Below, piece by piece: positions 15,712 through 20,939 of a stretch of 20,939 bases of DNA (its first letter is position 1; every line of letters begins with the position of its first letter). The position numbers and the translations under genes are program-made. Source of the stretch: Gemmatimonadota bacterium (GTDB lineage Bacteria; JBHIER01; G020348925); contig CP070758.1 of NCBI GenBank assembly GCA_020348925.1, positions 31,643-52,581 on the forward strand, in the 5' to 3' direction. The notes under the pieces were generated by a model that was given only the letters and a program-made list of their open reading frames with translations, did not search any database and had not been told where the DNA came from.

Positions 15712-17006
15712 CCTACCGCGACGCACTCCGTTTCCTTTACGGACTCCAAATTTTCGGGATAAAACTTGGGTTGCGTAATATTACGAGCGTCCTCCGTGAG
15801 ATCAACAACCCCAACCACCATTTTAAGATTATTCATATTGCAGGGACAAACGGGAAAGGATCGACTGCGGCTCTGGTCGAGTCCGTGCTGCGCTCCGCAG
15901 GCTACAAAACCGGTCTGTTCACCTCGCCCCATCTTTTCGATTTCACCGAACGGATCCGCGTTGCCGGGAAACCTATTCCCAGGCGACAGGTTTCCTCCGG
16001 GATTGCTCTGCTCAAACCATATATTGAACGCTACCGTTGCACTTTCTTTGAGGCGACCACAGCCCTTGCCTTTCAGATTTTTCAGAAAGAAGGGGTCGAT
16101 GTGGCCATCATCGAGGTGGGTATGGGTGGCCGGCTCGATGCCACAAACGTGGTCACCTCGATGTGCAGCATTATTACTGATATTGACAACGATCACACCG
16201 AATATCTTGGGGAAAAATTGAAAAGCATCGCTCGGGAGAAAGCCGCTGTTATCAAGGAAAAAAGTACCGTTGTCACATCTGCAACACAGCCTGAGGTGAA
16301 GGAAGTATTACGGGCCGCGTGTATGAAGCGCGGGGCGACTCTGTACGCAACGGGCGAGCATTGCACTCTTGATATTAGAGAGATTTCATCCGAGGGATCC
16401 CGCATCACTCTTCAGACCCCTTTCAGAGTTCACACCGATCTCCAGGTTCCACTCTTGGGGAGGCATCAAGTTCGAAACGCGGCTGCGGCGGTGCTGGCGA
16501 TCGATGTGCTCAATAGCAACGGTGTTGCCGTATCTGAAGGGAACGTGCGGCAAGGTATTGCCGGAACGACGTGGCCCGGGAGACTCCAAGTCCTTCAAAA
16601 AAGACCGTTGTTTCTCGTTGACGGGGCGCATAATCCGGGCGGAATGCATGCGCTGAAAGATGCTCTTCAGGAATTCTTCACCTATAAAAATCTCATCCTC
16701 GTCTTCGGCGTTATGTCCAACAAAAGTTACACAGAGATGTTGAGGGCCATCGTCCCCATGGCCCATCATGTCCTTCTTACAAGACCGAACATGGAAAGGG
16801 CACTGAACTGCCGCGTGCTTGCCGAGGAGGTGTCTCTGCTCACCTCACGTTTCGAGGTCATACCCTCAGTTTCTCAAGCGGTACGCAGAGCTTTCACTAT
16901 TGCCGATCCCGGCGATGTTGTGTGCGCTGCCGGATCGCTTTTTCTTGTCGGTGATATTTTGAAGTCCAGAATGAAGCGGGTGGATGAGCTTTTTGGCTTG
17001 AATTGA
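15708..17006 (+). CDS. folC: Dihydrofolate synthase / folylpolyglutamate synthase
   Basis: FolC adds glutamate to dihydropteroate and to reduced folates, using ATP. The 432 residues fit the Mur-ligase-like family: P-loop HIAGTNGKGST (43-53), TSPHLFDFTERIRV (about 75-88), VGMGGRLDATNVV (about 138-150) and LVDGAHNPGGM in the C-terminal domain. The ATG overlaps the accD stop by four bases, which fixes the start. The macro-domain gene follows after 13 bases with its own ribosome binding site. Whether it has both synthase activities cannot be read from sequence. Confidence 0.96.
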   Translation: MTYRDALRFLYGLQIFGIKLGLRNITSVLREINNPNHHFKIIHIAGTNGKGSTAALVESVLRSAGYKTGLFTSPHLFDFTERIRVAGKPIPRRQVSSGIALLKPYIERYRCTFFEATTALAFQIFQKEGVDVAIIEVGMGGRLDATNVVTSMCSIITDIDNDHTEYLGEKLKSIAREKAAVIKEKSTVVTSATQPEVKEVLRAACMKRGATLYATGEHCTLDIREISSEGSRITLQTPFRVHTDLQVPLLGRHQVRNAAAAVLAIDVLNSNGVAVSEGNVRQGIAGTTWPGRLQVLQKRPLFLVDGAHNPGGMHALKDALQEFFTYKNLILVFGVMSNKSYTEMLRAIVPMAHHVLLTRPNMERALNCRVLAEEVSLLTSRFEVIPSVSQAVRRAFTIADPGDVVCAAGSLFLVGDILKSRMKRVDELFGLN

Positions 17007-17019
17007 AAGGAACGAACTT

Positions 17020-17559
17020 ATGAAAATTCGCGTGCTGAACGCATCGCTGGAGGTCATCCAGGGTGACATTACTGAGGTGGACGTTGAGGCTCTTGTAACT
17101 CCGGCAAATAATCACCTGTGGATGGGAGGTGGGGTGGCTGGGATCGTCAAATCGAAGGGAGGGGAAGGGATAGAGAAAGAAGCGGTCAAGCAAGGGCCGG
17201 TGAAAATCGGATCGGCCGTAATGACAACGGGAGGTGCGTTAAAAGTCAGGCATGTCATTCATGCCGCAGCCATGGGACAGGATCTGAAGGCGAGTGAGGA
17301 GTCCATCCGCACATCGACGCAGGCCGGCTTGCGACTTGCGGAGGAGAAAGGGATCCGGTCTCTGGCGTTGCCTGCCATAGCGACCGGTGCCGGTGGCTTT
17401 TCGCCGTATGTGTGTGCCAAAATCATGCTCGAAGAGACCATCGAATTCCTCACCAATACTCAGACCGTTCGACAGATCCTCTTCGTTCTGTTTGATCAGA
17501 AGACGTACGATATTTTTAAGGAGGAGCTGGGGAAGATGTTCAGCAGCGGCCCGAAATAA
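17020..17559 (+). CDS. Macro domain (ADP-ribose-binding) protein
   Basis: The whole 179-residue protein is one macro domain. Macro domains bind ADP-ribose or derivatives, and many bacterial members remove ADP-ribose from proteins or process ADP-ribose-1''-phosphate or O-acetyl-ADP-ribose. Visible motifs are IQGDITEVDVEALVTPANN (13-31), the MGGGVAGIV loop (35-43) and ALPAIATGAGGFSP (116-129), which line the ligand pocket. AAAGGAAC about eight bases before the ATG is a clear ribosome binding site. Being the last gene of the folC group, it may share its transcript. No partner ADP-ribosyltransferase is visible, so the substrate is unknown. Confidence 0.92.
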   Translation: MKIRVLNASLEVIQGDITEVDVEALVTPANNHLWMGGGVAGIVKSKGGEGIEKEAVKQGPVKIGSAVMTTGGALKVRHVIHAAAMGQDLKASEESIRTSTQAGLRLAEEKGIRSLALPAIATGAGGFSPYVCAKIMLEETIEFLTNTQTVRQILFVLFDQKTYDIFKEELGKMFSSGPK

Positions 17560-17716
17560 TCTTATTCTTCGATGGCCAAATTAAAACATGAATGGTATTG
17601 CGAGCAACCGAAGGTCACGCGGCAGCTCCGCTTCATCAAAGATCTTGCTGAAAGGAATGGAAATTCATAAGGGGGCCGGGCGGTTGCATTTCGAATATCG
17701 ATAGCTGAAAAACATC

Positions 17717-17745
17717 TTGACTTTGGGATGACCTTTTATTAAGTT
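17717..17745 (+). promoter_or_regulatory. Candidate promoter for tRNA-Asn
   Basis: TTGACT (17717-17722), a 17-base spacer and TAAGTT (17740-17745), ending about 30 bases before the tRNA. The -35 is good and the -10 moderate. Confidence 0.4.
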
Positions 17746-17776
17746 TGTGATCTCTAATTTGATTTGAATAGAACAT

Positions 17777-17852
17777 TCCCGGGTAGCTCAGTTGGTAGAG
17801 CGGGTGGCTGTTAACCACTTGGTCGCTGGTTCGAGTCCGGCCCCGGGAGCCA
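17777..17852 (+). tRNA. tRNA-Asn (GTT)
   Basis: A full cloverleaf can be drawn. The acceptor TCCCGGG pairs with CCCGGGA. The D arm is GCTC-AGTTGGTA-GAGC. The anticodon stem GGTGG/CCACT has loop CTGTTAA, giving anticodon GTT. The T arm is GCTGG-TTCGAGT-CCGGC. Discriminator G and an encoded CCA end the gene. Confidence 0.98.
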
Positions 17853-17860
17853 TACCTCCC

Positions 17861-17896
17861 CCCGGCAGTAGTAATATCCTCTGCCGGGAATTTTTT
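17861..17896 (+). terminator. Intrinsic terminator after tRNA-Asn
   Basis: CCCGGCAG (17861-17868) and CTGCCGGG (17881-17888) form an 8-bp stem with a 12-base loop, followed by AATTTTTTA. It starts eight bases after the tRNA. Confidence 0.85.
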
Positions 17897-18115
17897 ATTT
17901 ATACCTAACACGCTTGGAGTTGGAGCAAAGTAGTAGATTGTAAGCTTCTCCTCGCCGATCTCAATCCTGTCAATGAACTTCGACAGGAATTCCCTTTTCT
18001 CTTGGGTGGCATTCCCAACGAAGACTTTGAGAAGTTTCCTCCTGCCTTTCAGCCTTTCCTGATTGAGAGAAGAAATGTTTTCTGAGATTGTATTGGTTGT
18101 TGATGCCAAAGGCAC
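17890..18115 (-). pseudogene. C-terminal remnant of a serine recombinase (resolvase/invertase family)
   Basis: On the minus strand the frame reads LLKVFVGNATQEKREFLSKFIDRIEIGEEKLTIYYF in two steps (about 18034-17920). It resembles the very end of large serine recombinases, where a coiled segment is followed by EKREFL-xx-IDRIEI-xx-EKL-x-IYY. No catalytic resolvase domain precedes it, and the upstream 470 bases are AT-rich and non-coding. The frame then runs on through the antisense of the tRNA, which is not meaningful. I read it as the last piece of an integrated element that once lay next to tRNA-Asn. The assignment rests on a short stretch only. Confidence 0.5.
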
Positions 18116-18173
18116 TATTGATGAAGTGCAGAAGAATGTGGTCGTAGCACTCTCCGGATTAAATATTCAATGA
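18075..18173 (+). pseudogene. Possible C-terminal fragment of a nucleoside-monophosphate kinase-like protein
   Basis: A 32-codon frame, MFSEIVLVVDAKGTIDEVQK then about 12 residues to the stop at 18171-18173, recalls the last beta strand and helix of thymidylate or adenylate kinases (VVDA-x-G-x-IDEV). A stop at 18060 cuts it upstream and it overlaps the recombinase remnant on the other strand. It may be chance. Confidence 0.2.
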
Positions 18174-18582
18174 CGGGGGATGTAGAGGGACAACGAATGT
18201 ATTTGATATTAGACATTTGAAATATTGTCAGAGAAGAGCACTCTATATTAGGGAAGATAGGTACTTATTATTCTCGGAAAAGTGTGTGTTATCAAAGTTA
18301 TTCTTTACTTTCGCTGCAAAAATGACAGTCATTGTTTCTGTCAAAAGTAACAGAATTCAACTCTAGAAAGTAACTCTCCGTCAGAATATAGTGGATTAAG
18401 GGAAAATGTCACTGTAAGTAACATTATTATTAAATAGTACAATTTCGTTTCTCATGAGATCAAAAAGACTCTCTCCTCCCAGGATCAGCTTTTCTCCTTG
18501 ATTTCAAACAAGAAACTGAATAGTTTAAACGGAGATCTATCTCTCACTGGATTCCTCTCAAAAGGAGGTCTATAAGCAAGTT
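18174..18582. other. AT-rich intergenic region before the kinase gene
   Basis: I see no gene. It is clearly richer in A and T than the core block. It includes a small inverted repeat TGACAG/CTGTCA (18323-18343) and a TACAAT that could be a -10 element (near 18438) without a good -35. A strong ribosome binding site, AAGGAGGT, ends 13 bases before the kinase ATG. Confidence 0.55.
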
Positions 18583-20820
18583 ATGATCGGTGAAACCATT
18601 TCCCACTACAAGATCCTCGAAAAGCTTGGTGAAGGTGGCATGGGTGTCGTCTATAAGGCCGAGGACACCAAACTCAAGCGCACTGTTGCCCTGAAGTTTT
18701 TACCGCCTGAGTTGACAAGAGATCCTGAAGCTAAACAACGCTTCATCCACGAAGCCCAGGCAGCATCCGCTCTTGATTACTCCAACATTTGCACTATCTA
18801 TGAGATTGATGAGACCGGGGATAACCAATTATTCATTTCTATGGCCTGCTATGGGGGTCAAAACTTAAGGGAGAAAATTGAAAAGGGGCCACTCAAGCTG
18901 GAGGAGACCATCGACATTGGTATCCAGATTGCTCAAGGTCTTTCCAAAGCTCACGAGAAGGGTATTGTGCACAGGGACATAAAACCGGGCAATATCTTGA
19001 TAACAGAAGACGGACAAGTGAAGATTGTCGATTTTGGCTTGGCCAAATTACGCGGGCGTACCAAACTGACGAAAACGGGTACCGCACTGGGTACGGTGGC
19101 ATATATGTCGCCAGAGCAGAGTCGAGGTAAAGAGGTTGACCATCGTACAGACATCTGGTCCTTGGGCGTTGTATTGTACGAGATGCTAACTGGACAAATG
19201 CCCTTCAAAGGCGACTACGAACAGGCAGTAGTATATTCGATTCTAAATGAAGAGCCGGAACCAATAACAAATCTTAGGAGCGATGTCCCGACAGAATTGC
19301 AGCAAGTGATGCAAAAGGCGATGCAAAAAGAGCCAACCGAGCGGTATGCAAGCATGGCTGAGCTGTTAACCGATCTTAAATCAATGAAAAAGGATCTTCA
19401 AATTGAGGATGCAAGGTCGCTTGCAGAGAAAGAAAAACCTTTGCCTTCCATCGCTGTTCTGCCCTTTGTGAACATGAGCGCCGATCCTGAGCAGGAATAC
19501 TTCTGCGACGGCATGTCTGAAGAACTCATCAATGCACTGACCAAAATTGAGAATCTGCGTGTGCCTGCCCGGACTTCTGCTTTTGCCTTCAAAGGTGAGA
19601 AGATAGACGTGCGCGAAATTGGGAGGAAGCTGAGTGTCGCAACGGTTCTTGAAGGTAGCGTTCGTAAAGCAGGGAATCGTCTTCGTATCGCTGCGCAGCT
19701 CATCAATGTCGCCGACGGTTATCATCTCTGGTCGGAGCGCTTTGACCGTGAACTGGATGACGTCTTTGCCATTCAGGATGAGATATCGATGGCAATTGTG
19801 AATAACTTAAAGGTCCGGCTATTGAGAGACGAAGAAGAGAAACTGGTGAAACGACATACAAGGGACCCAGAAGCCTACAACCTCTATCTAAAAGGGCTCT
19901 ACTTCAGTTTCAAAGCGTCTCCGGAGGGAATGGAAAAAGTCCTTCAGTATTTTAGAAAAGCGATTGATAAAGATCCAGACTTCGCTCTTACCTACACAGG
20001 AGTGGCTAATGTGTTCTTAGCTCTTGGAATCTTTAGTCTTCGGCCCACGAAGGAGATTCTGCCCAAAGCCAAGGCCGCACTCGACAAAGCCTTACATTTG
20101 GATGATACCCTTGCCGAGGCTCATGCCAATGCCGCCTTGATGGCTTTCTGGATTGAATGGGACTGGAGAGCTGCGGAGAACCATTTCAAGAAAGCGTTAG
20201 CGCTGAATCCTAGACTGGCCTCATGCAGAGCCTGGTATGCGTGGTATCAGTTGGCCATGGGGAGATTTGATAAGGCCATCTCCGAACTCAAAAGAGCTCA
20301 GGAGCTCGACCCGCTCATGCCTCTTTGGTATTCCCAGGGAACGGGAATTCACCTCACCGTAGGGAATCTTGATGAAGCCATGAATCAGTTTCATAAAGCC
20401 ATCGAGCTCGATCCGAACTTCGGCCTTGCTTATTTCCATGTGGGCAGAGTCTATTTTCTCAAAGGAATGATGGAGGAAGCAATTTCTGCCTTTAAAAAAA
20501 TGTTAGGACTAACTCCTTACCCAGGATGGGCAGAATGCTACCTCGGAATGATTTATCATTTACAGGGGAAGAAAGAGAATGCCGAGAACCTCCTTGAGGA
20601 GATCATTGAACGGAAGAAAAAGACGTACGTTTCCTCTGTCTGCATAGCTATTCTATGCCACGAATTGGGCAAGCTGGAGTTAGCATATGAATTTTATGAA
20701 AAGGCTATTGAAGAGCGGGATATACTCATGCCCTTTATCAAGGTGCACCCGGAGCATGAAAAGCATCGCTCTGACCCCCAGTTCAAGTCCCTGCTGAAGA
20801 AGATGAGTTTAGATAAATAA
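18583..20820 (+). CDS. Soluble Ser/Thr protein kinase with TolB-like domain and TPR repeats
   Basis: The 745-residue signalling protein starts with a Hanks-type kinase (about 9-270). It has the G-loop GEGGMG (17-22), K38, HRDIKPGN (130-137) with catalytic D132, DFG (150-152), and APE-like SPE (176-178). A TolB-like/CsgG-like domain follows (about 288-395: IAVLPFVNMSADPEQEYFCD, GMSEELINAL, VLEGSVRKAGNRLRIAAQLI, LWSERFDREL), known from many adenylate cyclase and kinase regulators. TPR-type helical repeats fill about 425-740. I see no transmembrane segment between kinase and TPRs, unlike many PknB relatives, so it is probably cytoplasmic. All catalytic residues are present. It has its own AT-rich upstream region and strong AAGGAGGT. 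Targets are unknown. A gene for a small lipoprotein starts 60 bases downstream. Confidence 0.93.
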   Translation: MIGETISHYKILEKLGEGGMGVVYKAEDTKLKRTVALKFLPPELTRDPEAKQRFIHEAQAASALDYSNICTIYEIDETGDNQLFISMACYGGQNLREKIEKGPLKLEETIDIGIQIAQGLSKAHEKGIVHRDIKPGNILITEDGQVKIVDFGLAKLRGRTKLTKTGTALGTVAYMSPEQSRGKEVDHRTDIWSLGVVLYEMLTGQMPFKGDYEQAVVYSILNEEPEPITNLRSDVPTELQQVMQKAMQKEPTERYASMAELLTDLKSMKKDLQIEDARSLAEKEKPLPSIAVLPFVNMSADPEQEYFCDGMSEELINALTKIENLRVPARTSAFAFKGEKIDVREIGRKLSVATVLEGSVRKAGNRLRIAAQLINVADGYHLWSERFDRELDDVFAIQDEISMAIVNNLKVRLLRDEEEKLVKRHTRDPEAYNLYLKGLYFSFKASPEGMEKVLQYFRKAIDKDPDFALTYTGVANVFLALGIFSLRPTKEILPKAKAALDKALHLDDTLAEAHANAALMAFWIEWDWRAAENHFKKALALNPRLASCRAWYAWYQLAMGRFDKAISELKRAQELDPLMPLWYSQGTGIHLTVGNLDEAMNQFHKAIELDPNFGLAYFHVGRVYFLKGMMEEAISAFKKMLGLTPYPGWAECYLGMIYHLQGKKENAENLLEEIIERKKKTYVSSVCIAILCHELGKLELAYEFYEKAIEERDILMPFIKVHPEHEKHRSDPQFKSLLKKMSLDK

Positions 20821-20880
20821 AAGTAAAGAAGTAAAACAAATGAACTGATCAAAAAAATTAATAACTTAGAGGAGTTTACC

Positions 20881-20939
20881 ATAAAAAACTTATTTCTATT
20901 ATTCGTGGGAGTATCCTTTTTAGTTATCAGTGCTTGTGA
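20881..20939 (+). CDS. Start of a putative lipoprotein with an ATA start codon, 3' end beyond window
   Basis: From 20881 the frame reads (M/I)KNLFLLFVGVSFLVISAC, a textbook lipoprotein signal peptide: Lys, a hydrophobic core, and lipobox ISAC. GAGGAG lies six bases before the ATA. No ATG, GTG or TTG occurs in this frame between the stop at 20824 and the ATA; an in-frame GTG at 20905 would destroy the signal peptide. So either ATA is used as the start or an ATG has been changed by mutation or sequencing error. The mature protein is not in the window. It may be cotranscribed with the kinase gene. Confidence 0.6.
   Translation, partial: MKNLFLLFVGVSFLVISAC

Noticed and set aside
17636-17889. 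Continuation of the recombinase-remnant frame through the tRNA
   Set aside because: The peptide here is the antisense translation of tRNA-Asn and its flanks, a known source of spurious proteins.

Overview
The window looks like a chromosomal segment of an uncultured bacterium of the FCB superphylum, in the neighbourhood of Bacteroidota, Neomarinimicrobiota or KSB1. This is an inference. It rests on a PorX-type response regulator (receiver plus PglZ domain) next to a PorY-like kinase and tsaE, and on a kinase-TolB-TPR regulator of a type common in such lineages. No rRNA or other phylogenetic marker is present to settle it.

Region 1 (1-4744) is accessory DNA. A type IIG (Eco57I-like) restriction-methylation enzyme runs off the left edge on the minus strand. 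Upstream of it, also on the minus strand, lie two paralogous ORF6N-domain genes separated by repeat-rich DNA. The repeats are three copies of a 54-bp double-hairpin element, two copies of a ~135-bp repeat that carry degraded versions of the restriction gene's first codons, a short GTCGAAAR tandem repeat, and a palindromic element with 10-bp and 14-bp inverted repeats. Each ORF6N gene holds a perfect or near-perfect palindrome at the same codons but with a different sequence. This is the most intriguing signal here.

Region 2 (4745-7148) holds an exported GH13 alpha-amylase-family enzyme on the minus strand and a divergent promoter region.

Region 3 (7149-17559) is a plus-strand core block. It comprises a polyprenyl-phosphate sugar-1-phosphate transferase, seryl-tRNA synthetase, a PorY-like histidine kinase and PorX-like regulator, tsaE and tsaB (tRNA t6A modification), a RimI-type acetyltransferase, accD, folC (overlapping accD by ATGA) and a macro-domain protein. 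Spacing is tight from porX to folC, with overlaps or short gaps at porX-tsaE, tsaE-tsaB, tsaB-rimI and accD-folC. That suggests translational coupling.

Region 4 (17560-20939) has a tRNA-Asn(GTT) with encoded CCA and a terminator, and the C-terminal remnant of a serine recombinase beside it, which suggests an old integration scar. After an AT-rich gap comes a soluble Ser/Thr kinase fused to a TolB-like domain and TPRs. The window ends in a lipoprotein signal peptide whose only well-placed start codon is ATA.
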